A stretch of 64,000 bases of DNA, from assembly GCA_016462645.1 (NCBI GenBank), contig JAEMSX010000008.1:1-64000 (forward strand), in the 5' to 3' direction. Position numbers and translations under genes: made by a program. Origin of the DNA: Thermoleophilaceae bacterium (GTDB lineage: Bacteria > Actinomycetota > Thermoleophilia > Solirubrobacterales > JACPNS01). Under the pieces are notes generated by a model, which did not search any database, had not been told where the DNA came from, and worked only from the letters and a program-made list of their open reading frames with translations. Shown piece after piece: positions 17,286 through 26,794 of the stretch. How positions within the stretch are numbered: the stretch's first letter is position 1; every line of letters begins with the position of its first letter.

Positions 17286-20200
17286 CTACGCCGTCACGAG
17301 TTGCATAAGTTCCGTGTAGTTGGTGACCACGTCATACTTGATTCCGGGGGTATCCGCAGCGTCGTTCAACTTCTTGAACAGCTTCCGTGCGCATTCGATC
17401 TTCGCCTTCTCCGCCCCGCGGAGCTCCAGGGATGAGAGTGAACCCTTCGTCTCTGCCACGAAGTAGACGTGCTTGATCGACCCCTTCTTGAAGGCGATCG
17501 CCCAATCGGGGTTGTAGTCGTCGAGCGGGGTCGGAATCTTGAAGCCTCGCGGAAGCTTCGTGTAGACGACAACCTCGTCGCTGACATCCAACGCGGCGCC
17601 GAAGGCGCGCTCGACCTCTGAGTCATCGAGGACGTACTCATAGACGTTCCGATTCGGAGTATGGACCGCCTTGGACAGGTCCTGGGCAGTCTGGTTCTCG
17701 GTGAAGATGGACGAGTCATATCGGTCATCGAGCAGGTCGTACTCGATGTGCTCGACGACCGCCGCGGCCTTCTGCTCATTGATGAGACGAGATGCCTCGG
17801 TGATGAACTGCTCCGGGTTCTGCTTGAACTTCGCGAAGGTGTCCGGCCTCACCCCCTGCAAGATCGCCGCGCACGTCCGGCGGGTGAGGTTCGTCTTCTC
17901 GGCGATCTCGCCGAGGAGGTCGTAGGGCACGGTCGAGCTCGCGCTGAGCGATGACTCCTCGGTCTTCGTACGGGCGACCTTGAAGCTCTCGCCCGATTCC
18001 AGGTGCTCGGCCTCGACGACGTCGCGCTGGATGCCCTGCACGACGACGTACTGGAGACGCGCGACCTGAAGTGAGGTGTCAAGGACGCGAACGCAGTTGA
18101 TGATCAGTTCTTGCGAGTCGAAGTCGACCTGGTAGACAACCCGGCGGCTGATCCGGTTCCAGAGTTCCTGGAACTCTTTCTTGCTGAAGTTCGCCTGGTT
18201 CATTGGGATGACCTGCCCCTTGCGACCGTTGTCCACCTTCGGCGCCTGAACGTGCAGTGAGTCGATCAGCTCGACGACCTGGTTGACGAACGGCTGGAGC
18301 GCAGTGGGCATCTCCGGAATCTCTGAGAGGCCTGTCCGGCCGATCCACTTTTCAGTGAGCTGTTGGTCGTAGTCGATGAAGTCATGCTTGATGAGCCAGT
18401 GTTGAAGCTGCTTCGCTTCATCGAGAGTGACCTTGTGCTCGGCGCCAGCGGCCATGTCCAGAAGGACAGCGCCGAAGAAGTAGTCGGGCGTCGCCTTGCG
18501 TGGCCGTGAGCTGAGCAGGCGCAAGGTCTCGTCCTGAAAACCCTTGACGAAGTCGAGGTACGACTCCTCCGTGACGACTGTCAGGACGTTGATGTCGTGG
18601 ACGGTAACGGGGTTGTCGGTACGCTCGCCGTTCTGGTCGACGGCCAGCCGCAAGCCGCGGCCCACCTCTTGTCGACGAGAGTCGCCGGGCGTGGCCTTCT
18701 TCAAGAAGCCAAGGGTGAATACGTTCGGGTTGTCCCAACCCTCACGAAGAGCCGAGTGGCTGAAGATGAAGCGGAGCGGGTAGTCACGGTCGAGCAGCTT
18801 CTCCTTGTCTCGGAGGATTGCGTCATACGCCTCAGCATCTCTGGACGTGCCCTGCTTCTCGTCCGACGCATCCGACGAGTCGCTGTCCACCCAACGGCCT
18901 GTCTTCTTGTCGATCGAGAAGTAGCCGTTGTGGACATCTCGCACAGCGTCGCGTTCGAGGAAGTTTCGGTACGCCCCCGTTCCGTCGAGGTCCAACTCCG
19001 CGAGCTTCTCCACTCGGAGCGCCTCGTACTCCTCTTCGAATACCTGCGCATAGGCACCGAGCCGATCGGGCTGGTCGTAGTCGCGGTATCTCACGACCTC
19101 GTCGATGAAGAAGAGCGACAGGACCTTGATGCCGCGGCCAAAGAGCTGTTGCTCCTTCTCTAGATGGGCTCGGATGACCTCGCGGATCTGAAGACGTCGT
19201 TTCTGCTCGTCGGTGACGTCGTTGGTGACCTGACCGCCTTGCAGTGTCTGACCGTCCAGCAACGTCACGGTGTTTGAGATGGCGTCGATGTCGTCGATGA
19301 CGAGTCCCTTGTATGCCTCGATACCGCCGGACAGATCATGCAGGCGTGAGCCTTGCTGCACCTTCAGGGTCTTGCGGACGATGGGGCCACCCTTCGTCTG
19401 CACCTCGAGCTCGACTCGTGCCTTCGGGAAGTCCGCGCCCTTACCGAGTTCGAGCCCGTCCACGTACAGATACGCGCTGCTTCCCGCCAGTCCCTTGACG
19501 CTGATACCGCGGGCGGCGATCTTCTTCACAAGCTTCTTGTTGTAGGCATCAAGAGCATCGAGGCGGTGGACCTTGTTGTGCTCGATGGCGTGTGTCGCCG
19601 AGTAGCGAAGCGCAAACAGGGCGTTGAACTTCCCGAGAGCCTTGAGGGTCTCGCTCGGCTTCTTGGGGTTGCTGCCAAGGCGCTGGGGCTCGTCAATGAT
19701 CAGGATTGGCCGGTTCGCCGCGATCACATCGATTGGTCGGCGGGACCTGAAACCGTCCAGGGTCTTGAACATCTTGAGTCCAGTGGCCTTGCCTTTGCCC
19801 TCGACGTCGGTGTCGGCCTTCTTCGCATCGCGATTGAAGTTCTGAGCGTTGATGATCATGACCTGCACGCCGTCGTCGGAGGAGAATGTTTCGACCTCCT
19901 CCAGGTGATCAGAGTCGTAAACGAAGGCACGCGCCTGGGATTTGTACTCTGCGAGGAAGTGGTCGGCAGTGATCTCGAACGACTTCTTCACGCCTTCGCG
20001 TATGGCTACGCTGGGAACGACGACCACGTACTTCGACCAGCCGAAGTGGCGGTGCAGTTCCATGATCGTCTTGATGTAGACATAGGTCTTGCCTGTACCA
20101 GTCTCCATCTCGACATCGAGATTGAGTCCCGCAGCTGGACTTGCAATCAGATCCGTCGACAGGGGCAAGCCGCTCGTACGTCGCTGGACCGCGTGAACGT

Positions 20201-20435
20201 TTTCGAGAATTTGGTCGGGTCCAAGGAGAAGTTGGCTGTTGCCGTAACCAGTGGCGCTGGCACTTCCATCCACCCCGAGGGCGAACTCTCGTTGTGCAGA
20301 TCGGGCCGCGCGACCGGGGTCGATCTTATACGTGATGTTGTCGGCGAAAGGCTGTCGATGCCGAGCGCGGAAGCAGTCCACCACGGCTTCGACCGCAACC
20401 GTCTGGAAGTCCTGAACCTTAAACTGAAGCTTCAC
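17286..20435 (-). CDS. Type III restriction endonuclease, Res subunit
   Basis: A 1049-residue SF2 helicase-nuclease. Motif I is METGTGKT (about 110-117), motif II ILIIDEPQRLG, and the C-terminal helicase motifs include SHSALREGWDNPN and QEVGRGLRL. The C-terminal PD-(D/E)xK nuclease reads Asp about 977 (YNPDWAIA), then VAETKG with Glu about 995 and Lys about 997. All parts appear intact and the length is normal for Res. It translocates along DNA and cuts near unmodified sites together with Mod, encoded two bases upstream. Confidence 0.92.
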   Translation of the reverse strand: MKLQFKVQDFQTVAVEAVVDCFRARHRQPFADNITYKIDPGRAARSAQREFALGVDGSASATGYGNSQLLLGPDQILENVHAVQRRTSGLPLSTDLIASPAAGLNLDVEMETGTGKTYVYIKTIMELHRHFGWSKYVVVVPSVAIREGVKKSFEITADHFLAEYKSQARAFVYDSDHLEEVETFSSDDGVQVMIINAQNFNRDAKKADTDVEGKGKATGLKMFKTLDGFRSRRPIDVIAANRPILIIDEPQRLGSNPKKPSETLKALGKFNALFALRYSATHAIEHNKVHRLDALDAYNKKLVKKIAARGISVKGLAGSSAYLYVDGLELGKGADFPKARVELEVQTKGGPIVRKTLKVQQGSRLHDLSGGIEAYKGLVIDDIDAISNTVTLLDGQTLQGGQVTNDVTDEQKRRLQIREVIRAHLEKEQQLFGRGIKVLSLFFIDEVVRYRDYDQPDRLGAYAQVFEEEYEALRVEKLAELDLDGTGAYRNFLERDAVRDVHNGYFSIDKKTGRWVDSDSSDASDEKQGTSRDAEAYDAILRDKEKLLDRDYPLRFIFSHSALREGWDNPNVFTLGFLKKATPGDSRRQEVGRGLRLAVDQNGERTDNPVTVHDINVLTVVTEESYLDFVKGFQDETLRLLSSRPRKATPDYFFGAVLLDMAAGAEHKVTLDEAKQLQHWLIKHDFIDYDQQLTEKWIGRTGLSEIPEMPTALQPFVNQVVELIDSLHVQAPKVDNGRKGQVIPMNQANFSKKEFQELWNRISRRVVYQVDFDSQELIINCVRVLDTSLQVARLQYVVVQGIQRDVVEAEHLESGESFKVARTKTEESSLSASSTVPYDLLGEIAEKTNLTRRTCAAILQGVRPDTFAKFKQNPEQFITEASRLINEQKAAAVVEHIEYDLLDDRYDSSIFTENQTAQDLSKAVHTPNRNVYEYVLDDSEVERAFGAALDVSDEVVVYTKLPRGFKIPTPLDDYNPDWAIAFKKGSIKHVYFVAETKGSLSSLELRGAEKAKIECARKLFKKLNDAADTPGIKYDVVTNYTELMQLVTA

Positions 20436-20437
20436 GG

Positions 20438-22537
20438 TCAGAGCACCTTGAGGTCGGTGTCAGGTGACAACTGCTCGAAGACCTGGTCAGCGTTGATCCT
20501 CGCTGCGTCAGTCGCGAAGCCAGTGTCCTTAAAGATGGCCTTTAGTGGCTTGCGACTCGCGATTGCGCGAATCAGGTCTTCATCGAGATCGTCCTCGAAG
20601 CAGGCAAGCAGCGCATCGTCGTCCACCGAGAACACCTCGTGGGACTTGACTTGCTCGACGGTGACGGGCGAGCTCAGGTCCATCCCCCAGTCGATGAGCA
20701 CTTCGAAGAGCACGTCTTCGCTAGTGCGATCCGCCTTCAAGCTCTCGGTCAGAAGGTCGAGGGTGTCCTGAGTTGCGGCGTCAGGAGTCGTGGTGACGTC
20801 AGTGAAATTGCTCGTGTCGATCGTGAAGGCGCGGAAGCCGATATCGCCGCTCCAATCAGAGGGCTTGCGACCGGCGGATGCCCGCACGCCGGCCTTCACG
20901 ATCCGGATTTTAGTCAACTCAGCGATCGTCAGCGGCTTGCCGAGCTTGTTCAGGAACTTGAGCGCATTCTGGATCGTCGTCTTTGCCGATCCGGTGGCCG
21001 ACTTGAGGTTGTCCTCCAGATCCTCCGGCAACTGCACGAGGATCACCGGGCAGTTGAGGCCCGTGCGGGCGCACACGTCGAAGACCGCCTCCGCAGTCGT
21101 TCCTGATCCGGCGAAGAAGTCCATGACGATGCCGCCCTTCCCGTTCAGGACGTATTCGAAGAGGCGTGAGAGTTCGGCGTGGTCCTTGGGATTGTTGAAC
21201 ACCTTCGCCCCCATCAGGGCGCGGAGATGCTTCACGGCCACCTGCGACTGCTTGTAGAAGTAGGTTCCGCGGACCTGCGTAGCGAGCTCCGCCTCGCCGT
21301 CCGCCCCTTCGGCCTCGTCGTATTCCAGCTCCTCGACGTCGGCGTTCTCACCCTCAACTGGGCGAAGGTGCGCCTTGCGGAATGGTGTGGCGGTGGGGTC
21401 GTCCTCTCTGAACACGACCAGCCCGAGTTTGATCTGACGCTTCATCTCCTCGGGGTTGCTGTAGCGCCACCCCGCTTCCGGAACGGTGACCGCCTGCCCC
21501 GTAGCCGGGTTGATCACGTCGTAGGACGGGCCGTCGCCGCCCGGCCACGAGATGTCGCGGTCACGCCACGGCCCGTTGGCGTCGACCCGCTTGTACCGTG
21601 CCCACTTCTTCGAGGGGTTGCTCTTGGGTAGGGACGCAAACCACGCCGAGAGGTCCTTCTCGATGGCGGCATCGTCGGCTCCGTGCAACTCGCGGAGACG
21701 GAGGTACTCGTCCCAAATCTCCCGGGCGCCGGGCTTCTCCTCGCGCCAAGCCGTCTTTCGCTCCCGCAGAGTCGACTTCGACTTGGCGTAGACCATGACG
21801 TACTCATGACCGCTAGAGAAGAACTTCGCGTCGTTCTTCCGGCCCTTCTCCCATACGACTTGAGCGATGAAGTTCTGCTCGCCGAAAACCTCATCCATGA
21901 GCCGCCGGAGAGATGCTTGCTCGGCGTCGTCGATGCTGACGAGGATGACCCCGTCTTGGGCAAGGAAGCGCTTCGCGAGCCGGAGCCGGGGGTAGATCAT
22001 GCTCAGCCAGTCGGAGTGGAAGCGGCCATTCGCCTCCGTGTTCGCCTTCAGTCGCTCGCCCGCCTCGTTGACCTGGTTCGAGTTCCACAGGTATTCCTGC
22101 TTCGAGGTCGCAAAGTCATCGCGATAGACGAGGTCACCGCCGGTGTTGTACGGCGGGTCGATGTAGATCAGCCGCACCTTTCCGAGGTACGACTCCTGAA
22201 GGAGCTTCAGGGCCTCAAGGTTGTCGCCTTCGATGAAAAGGTTCTTCGTGGTGTCGAAGTCGACTGAGTCTGACCGGCTCGGACGGAGCGTCTTCGAGAT
22301 CGGGGCGTTAGACGCGAATTCGGCGGCCAGCTTGCCGGGCCAGTCGATCTGGTAGGCCTCCTTCGCACCGTCGACGACGTAGTCGCTCAGCTCCTGCCGG
22401 AGCGCTTCGAAGTCGACCCCATGCACGACGTGTCCGTCGTCGTCGCGGCTCTCCGTGATGACCTCTGGGAAGAGCGCGGCGATGGCCTCGACGTTCTTCG
22501 CCGTCACGTCAGCAGACTGCAGGTCTAGTTTCTCCAT
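20438..22537 (-). CDS. Type III DNA methyltransferase, Mod subunit
   Basis: A 699-residue adenine-specific methyltransferase of the beta order. The catalytic IDPPYNTGG comes first (about 126-134), a long target-recognition stretch follows, and the SAM-binding DFFAGSGTT is at about 475. An acidic insert (ENADVEELEYDEAEGADGEA) lies in the variable region. Mod sets the recognition sequence and protects host DNA. It sits between DUF4391 and Res in the defence operon. The start ATG lies nine bases after the DUF4391 stop and is preceded by GAGAGGAAACG. Confidence 0.92.
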   Translation of the reverse strand: MEKLDLQSADVTAKNVEAIAALFPEVITESRDDDGHVVHGVDFEALRQELSDYVVDGAKEAYQIDWPGKLAAEFASNAPISKTLRPSRSDSVDFDTTKNLFIEGDNLEALKLLQESYLGKVRLIYIDPPYNTGGDLVYRDDFATSKQEYLWNSNQVNEAGERLKANTEANGRFHSDWLSMIYPRLRLAKRFLAQDGVILVSIDDAEQASLRRLMDEVFGEQNFIAQVVWEKGRKNDAKFFSSGHEYVMVYAKSKSTLRERKTAWREEKPGAREIWDEYLRLRELHGADDAAIEKDLSAWFASLPKSNPSKKWARYKRVDANGPWRDRDISWPGGDGPSYDVINPATGQAVTVPEAGWRYSNPEEMKRQIKLGLVVFREDDPTATPFRKAHLRPVEGENADVEELEYDEAEGADGEAELATQVRGTYFYKQSQVAVKHLRALMGAKVFNNPKDHAELSRLFEYVLNGKGGIVMDFFAGSGTTAEAVFDVCARTGLNCPVILVQLPEDLEDNLKSATGSAKTTIQNALKFLNKLGKPLTIAELTKIRIVKAGVRASAGRKPSDWSGDIGFRAFTIDTSNFTDVTTTPDAATQDTLDLLTESLKADRTSEDVLFEVLIDWGMDLSSPVTVEQVKSHEVFSVDDDALLACFEDDLDEDLIRAIASRKPLKAIFKDTGFATDAARINADQVFEQLSPDTDLKVL

Positions 22538-22546
22538 CGTTTCCTC

Positions 22547-23212
22547 TCACATCAGATCCGCGAGTGCGGTCTGTCGCTCCTTCAGCCGTCGGCGCAACTC
22601 GATCTTCCGATTCAACTGCCGCTCATTGCGAAGCTTTCGCTCCAAGGCAGCGACCTCGCGCTGGAGCGACCGGACAGCGGTGACTCTGTCGACTACCTCC
22701 GACACAGTGTCGCCCACGCGTGATGCGACGGGGGTCAGTGGTTGCAGAAGTGCCGTGTACAGGCTCGTCAGATCGATGGCTGTCGGAAGCGAGACTCGTT
22801 CGCCAGACGCGGGTTGCCAGTCGGTGCTGAAGTAAGGGCCGAGCCTCGGCGCACCGGTACTGATCTGCTTGTGAGCAGCGACCATGCGGGTGGTTCCATC
22901 AGAGCCCTCCCCTCTGCTGATCTCGAAGACGATCGGCGTGCGAACCGCCTTGTCGATCGCAGCGAGCACCCCCTCCGCGACGTCATCCCCCTTGGCGCGG
23001 ATCTGGAAGACCTGAATCTCGGGGACTTCAAGGCTGCCCTGGAGGTTGACCGTGGACTCGGCAAGTTTGTAGGCCCAGGTGATCTGTCGTACGTCAGAAA
23101 CGAAGCGGTCCTTGACCGTTGGTCCGAGACTGGTGTGTTCGTAGAACTTGGTTTTTGGCACGACCCGTCCGAACTCCGCAACTTTCGGCCACCGGTAGAG
23201 AAGCGCCGTCAT
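22547..23212 (-). CDS. DUF4391 family protein
   Basis: A 221-residue protein matching DUF4391: it opens MTALLYRWPKVAEFGRVVPK, and FEISRGEGSDGTTRMV lies in the middle. The last 60 residues form a charged coiled coil (REVAALERKLRNERQLNRKI). The family occurs almost only beside PLD-SNF2 helicases and type III-like methylase/restriction genes. Its function is unknown, and the central part may be nuclease-like or structural. The start overlaps the helicase stop by four bases (ATGA), so the two are coupled. Confidence 0.85.
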   Translation of the reverse strand: MTALLYRWPKVAEFGRVVPKTKFYEHTSLGPTVKDRFVSDVRQITWAYKLAESTVNLQGSLEVPEIQVFQIRAKGDDVAEGVLAAIDKAVRTPIVFEISRGEGSDGTTRMVAAHKQISTGAPRLGPYFSTDWQPASGERVSLPTAIDLTSLYTALLQPLTPVASRVGDTVSEVVDRVTAVRSLQREVAALERKLRNERQLNRKIELRRRLKERQTALADLM

Positions 23213-26200
23213 CCGCTCCCCTGGTCCGGATCGACGACAGCTAGGAATGCGATCAGCTCGAAGTCCTCGACGCCACCGATGGCTTGGCTCAGGGCTGTCG
23301 TTGGGCCGTCGGTGAAGAGGCTGTCCAGATCGCGTTCGTCGGTGACCTCGATCATCGAACGGATGGCCGCCGTGAGCAGTTCGGAGTACTTGCCCATCTC
23401 GGCGCCTTCGCCGGTCGCCGCGTTGAATACACGTGTGACCGCACCTACTGGTTCGTCGTACGGGCGACAGCCGGCACGGATCACGTCGAGCAGGTGCTTT
23501 ACCTCGGTGTGGTCGGCAATCACGTTGCCTGCTTCGTCCAGGTAGACGAGATAGTGAGGGTGGAGGCGGTTCCCGCGGTCGATGTTCTTGTCAGCGTCCA
23601 CGTTGCGTAGCGCGAAGATGACTCCTGGTTTGAGTCCCTTGGTCGGGTCCGCTGGAACGACGGCGTGTAGACCCTTGGGGAGGGTGTCGAGCGCGCCGTG
23701 CTCGTTGATGTACCCGAGCAGATCCATCCGAAAATCGTTGAGGCCGAGGTCTGTGATCGAGACGCCTGCACGGACGTCTTCCAGCTCGATGACCTCGTCC
23801 TGGAGCTTGCGGAGCTGTTCCTTGCGGTAGGCCGCGTCAGCGCTTGCTGGGTCGAGGATGTTGTCGTCACCAACAGCGGCGAGGTCTGCAATGACCATGC
23901 GGTTCTCGACGCGCTCTTTGAGGTGGATGTACTCATCGAGCGAGATATCCGGCCAGAAGTTGACCAGCTGGATCTGCGCATTGGTCGAGCCGATGCGGTC
24001 GACTCGTCCGAATCGCTGGATGATCCGCACCGGGTTCCAGTGGATGTCGTAGTTGACGACGTAGTCGCAGTCCTGGAGGTTCTGACCTTCGCTGATGACG
24101 TCGGTTCCGATGAGAACGTCGATTTCGGCGGTCTCCTTGGGCATGGTGAGGTGCCGCTGCTTCGAGCGGGGAGAGAACAGCGTAAGGACCTGCTGAAAGT
24201 CGTGGCCGGGGCCGAGGGTCGTCTTGGCTGCGTGCGCGCCTCCGGTGACGATTGCGCTCTCCAGGCCCGCCTCGCCGAGGGAGGGCGCGAGCTCTCGGAA
24301 GAGATAGTTGGCCGTGTCGGCAAATGCGGAAAAGACCAGCGCCTTGCGGTTGCCAGGGTTGATGGGGTTGGCGGCCTTGTCCTCGATCAGCTGCTTGAGC
24401 CGCTGGAGCTTGACGTCATGGTTAGGCGTGACCTTCTGCATCTCCTCCAACAACTCGCGCAGGGTCTCGCGGTCGTGCCACAGGTCGCGCCGCCACGATT
24501 CGACGTCGATGTCGGCCAGGTCGATCTTGATCTTCTCGCCAAATGACAGCGCTTCGACGTTGGCGTCGTCTTCGTCGTCAGCGTCGAGGTCTAGGTTGGC
24601 GAAATCCACATCGAACTCGGGCATCGCGCCCGCGTGCGCTTCGAGTCGGCCGAGCGTCTTGTCGACGGCGCCTTCGATCTTCCCGAGCGTGAGCCTGAAC
24701 GCCTCGACTGAGCTCTCCAGCCGCTTGAGCAGGTTGACCGTCATGAGTTTCTTCAGGCCCTGCTCGCGGCCGAGCTGACCGAGGTTTGACCGCGCAGTGC
24801 CGCCCTTGACGTTGTAGAGGTCTTCGTACTTGCTGATCCTGCTTGGAAAGACATAGGCAAGCGGGGTGTAGACCGCGAGCGTCAGGACCTGTATCTGCTC
24901 GAAAATCTCGTTGAAGCTAGCGACGCCGGGCAGGTCGGTGAGCGGTGCTCGGATCGAGACGGGCGGAAGCCGCTCGGGAAACGCTCCGATCTCGGTGGTG
25001 TCGTAGAAGGCTTGAATGTGTTTCCGCGACCGCGCAATGGTCACTGAGTCCAGGAGTTCGAAGAAGTCGAAGTCGAGCATCTTGAGGATCTGGTCGGCGG
25101 TTCGGGCCTCTGGTGGCAGTTTCGACCAGTCGTTGAAGACACGCTGGGCGTCGCTAAAGACCTTCTCAACGCTCGTCGACAGGTTGAGGTGCTGTGCGAG
25201 GTTCTCCGACTCCCCCTCGTAGGCGAGCTGAAGCTGGTTCTTCAGGTCGTTGAACCGATTGTTGACCGGCGTGGCCGAGAGCATCAGGACCTTCGTCTTG
25301 ACGCCTTCACGGATGACCCGTCGCAAGAGTCGCTGATACCGGGACTCCTTCTCATCCGCGTAGTCTGCGTTGCGGAAGTTGTGCGACTCGTCGATCACGA
25401 CGAGGTCATAGTTGCCCCAATTGATCCGGTCGAGTCGAAGCCCCATCGACTCCCCGCGGGTGCGCGAGAGATCAGTGTGTGCGAGCACGTCGTAGTTGAA
25501 CCGGTCGCTGGCGAAGATGTTGGTCGTCAGGTTGGCGTTGTAATTGGTCCAGTTCTCCGACAGCTTCTTCGGGGCGAGAACGAGGACGGACTTGTTCCGC
25601 AGCTCGTAGTACTTGATGACGGCCAGGGCGGTGAACGTCTTACCAAGGCCAACGCTGTCGGCGAGGATGCAGCCGTTGTAGGTCTCAAGCTTGTTGATGA
25701 TGCCGGTGGCCGCGTCCCGCTGGAAGTTGTACAGGCTCTGCCACACCTGGGTCTCTTGGTAGCCGGTCCGGTCGTTCGGGAGCACGTCCTCGTTGATGTC
25801 GTCGAGGAACTCGGCGAACAGGTTGTAGAGGATGAGGAAGTAGATCCGGGCCGGAGAGTTCTCGGCGTACACGCTGGCGATGTGCTCGACCACCGCGTCA
25901 GTCACGTCGTCGAGCTGTGCCGGGTTGTTCCAAATCTGGTCGAACAGCGCGATGTACTGCGACGTCATCGGGGTGTCGTCGATGCGGTGCACCATATTCG
26001 AGACCGCGTTCCCCCGTTCGTAGCCGAGGTCCGCAGTCGTGAAGCCTTGGAGCGGCATGTACGCGGCCTTGTCGTCCACTACGGCGAACTGTTGCATCGG
26101 GTTGCCGGTGGAGTTGGACCGAAAGCGGACCTTGCGCCGAACCCAGTCCGCGCACTCTTTCGCGATCGCACGTTGGGTGAGCTTGTTGCGTAGCCGGATT

Positions 26201-26478
26201 TCGAACTCGGAACCGTAGAGGCTGGACTCGCCGCTGCCGGCTGCGGGGATGAAGAACTCCCGGCGTTCCTTACGCAGCTTGTCCGTGACCTTTTCGGTGA
26301 CAAACGAGGGCGAGGTGAAGATGAACTCCAGCTCCCCCACCTGCTCGAGTTCCTTCCGGAGCGACTCGAATGCGAAGATCGAAAACGTCGAAGCGGCGAT
26401 ACGAACCTTGGAGCCCGGCGTGATCTCGTTCTTGAGATCGTCTCCGAGCAGCGAGTTGAGATTGTCGATGATCTTCAC
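23209..26478 (-). CDS. PLD-like/SNF2-family helicase
   Basis: A 1089-residue protein from the GTG start. Residues 1-200 are phospholipase-D-like (KVRIAASTFSIFAFESL, then HRIDDTPMTSQY). A SNF2 helicase follows: motif I DSVGLGKTFTAL (about 274-285), motif II VVIDESHNF (about 361), and the C-terminal motifs GTDVISEGQNLQ and IIQRFGRVDRIG. I chose the GTG at 26478 because it overlaps the HTH gene stop (GTGA) and has GGAGG seven bases upstream. A longer frame to 26664 overlaps the HTH gene and is rejected. The helicase, DUF4391, methylase and Res set recalls systems described in defence surveys as restriction-like, from memory. Confidence 0.9.
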   Translation of the reverse strand: MKIIDNLNSLLGDDLKNEITPGSKVRIAASTFSIFAFESLRKELEQVGELEFIFTSPSFVTEKVTDKLRKERREFFIPAAGSGESSLYGSEFEIRLRNKLTQRAIAKECADWVRRKVRFRSNSTGNPMQQFAVVDDKAAYMPLQGFTTADLGYERGNAVSNMVHRIDDTPMTSQYIALFDQIWNNPAQLDDVTDAVVEHIASVYAENSPARIYFLILYNLFAEFLDDINEDVLPNDRTGYQETQVWQSLYNFQRDAATGIINKLETYNGCILADSVGLGKTFTALAVIKYYELRNKSVLVLAPKKLSENWTNYNANLTTNIFASDRFNYDVLAHTDLSRTRGESMGLRLDRINWGNYDLVVIDESHNFRNADYADEKESRYQRLLRRVIREGVKTKVLMLSATPVNNRFNDLKNQLQLAYEGESENLAQHLNLSTSVEKVFSDAQRVFNDWSKLPPEARTADQILKMLDFDFFELLDSVTIARSRKHIQAFYDTTEIGAFPERLPPVSIRAPLTDLPGVASFNEIFEQIQVLTLAVYTPLAYVFPSRISKYEDLYNVKGGTARSNLGQLGREQGLKKLMTVNLLKRLESSVEAFRLTLGKIEGAVDKTLGRLEAHAGAMPEFDVDFANLDLDADDEDDANVEALSFGEKIKIDLADIDVESWRRDLWHDRETLRELLEEMQKVTPNHDVKLQRLKQLIEDKAANPINPGNRKALVFSAFADTANYLFRELAPSLGEAGLESAIVTGGAHAAKTTLGPGHDFQQVLTLFSPRSKQRHLTMPKETAEIDVLIGTDVISEGQNLQDCDYVVNYDIHWNPVRIIQRFGRVDRIGSTNAQIQLVNFWPDISLDEYIHLKERVENRMVIADLAAVGDDNILDPASADAAYRKEQLRKLQDEVIELEDVRAGVSITDLGLNDFRMDLLGYINEHGALDTLPKGLHAVVPADPTKGLKPGVIFALRNVDADKNIDRGNRLHPHYLVYLDEAGNVIADHTEVKHLLDVIRAGCRPYDEPVGAVTRVFNAATGEGAEMGKYSELLTAAIRSMIEVTDERDLDSLFTDGPTTALSQAIGGVEDFELIAFLAVVDPDQGSG

Positions 26479-26675
26479 GGGCCGACCTCCGTGCCCGAGG
26501 TCTCGTCGGCACCCGACCGGCGGACCCAGGCGTCGACCTCTGTCACCTGGAACTTCCAGAGCCGGCCGACCCGGTGGGCGGGCATGTTCTTCTTGGCGAT
26601 CCAGGTGTAGATGCTGTCCTTGGTGACGCCGAGGTGCTCGGCGATCGCGTCGGCAGACACCCACGGTTCAGTCAT
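26475..26675 (-). CDS. Excisionase-family helix-turn-helix protein
   Basis: A 66-residue winged-helix protein of the excisionase/MerR-like HTH_17 group: MTEPWVSADAIAEHLGVTKD, then SIYTWIAKKNMPAHRVGRLWKF. It heads the restriction operon and overlaps the helicase start by four bases. In this setting it is more likely a transcriptional regulator of the operon than a recombination factor, since the window holds no intact integrase. The CCGGTT-TG-AACCGG dyad 35-50 bases upstream is its probable operator. Confidence 0.88.
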   Translation of the reverse strand: MTEPWVSADAIAEHLGVTKDSIYTWIAKKNMPAHRVGRLWKFQVTEVDAWVRRSGADETSGTEVGP

Positions 26676-26699
26676 GCTGGAAGGCTAGTCGCAGCGAGG

Positions 26700-26726
26700 C
26701 CGGTCTTTGCCGGTTTGAACCGGTCT
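26700..26726 (-). promoter_or_regulatory. Operator-like repeats upstream of the restriction operon
   Basis: CCGGTYT occurs three times at exactly 10-base spacing (26700, 26710, 26720). The middle and last copies form the dyad CCGGTT-TG-AACCGG (26710-26723). The block lies 25-51 bases upstream of the HTH gene start, where a repressor or activator of the operon would bind. Both direct-repeat and dyad readings are possible. No clear -35/-10 was identified. Function is inferred. Confidence 0.5.
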
Positions 26727-26738
26727 AACGCCGCCAGA

Positions 26739-26787
26739 ACGCAATTAGGGGCTGGGCGCCCCTCGCGCGCCCAGCCCCTCGTTGCGT
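26739..26787. terminator. Large perfect inverted repeat, probable terminator
   Basis: A 12-bp perfect stem, GGGGCTGGGCGC/GCGCCCAGCCCC (26748-26759 and 26767-26778), has a 7-base loop. A second pair, ACGCAA/TTGCGT (26739-26744 and 26782-26787), lies symmetrically three bases outside. No T-tract follows on either strand. It sits directly after the small gene ending at 26795 and before the restriction operon promoter. It would insulate the two leftward transcripts. A protein-binding role is an alternative. Confidence 0.5.
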
Positions 26788-26794
26788 CCCTTGT

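Noticed and set aside
25189-26193. Long plus-strand open frame opposite the helicase
   Set aside because: Val/Glu/Arg-rich antisense translation without motifs. The helicase on the other strand is intact.
26479-26664. Longer start for the PLD-SNF2 helicase
   Set aside because: It would overlap the complete HTH gene almost fully. The GTG at 26478 has a good ribosome site and a GTGA overlap.
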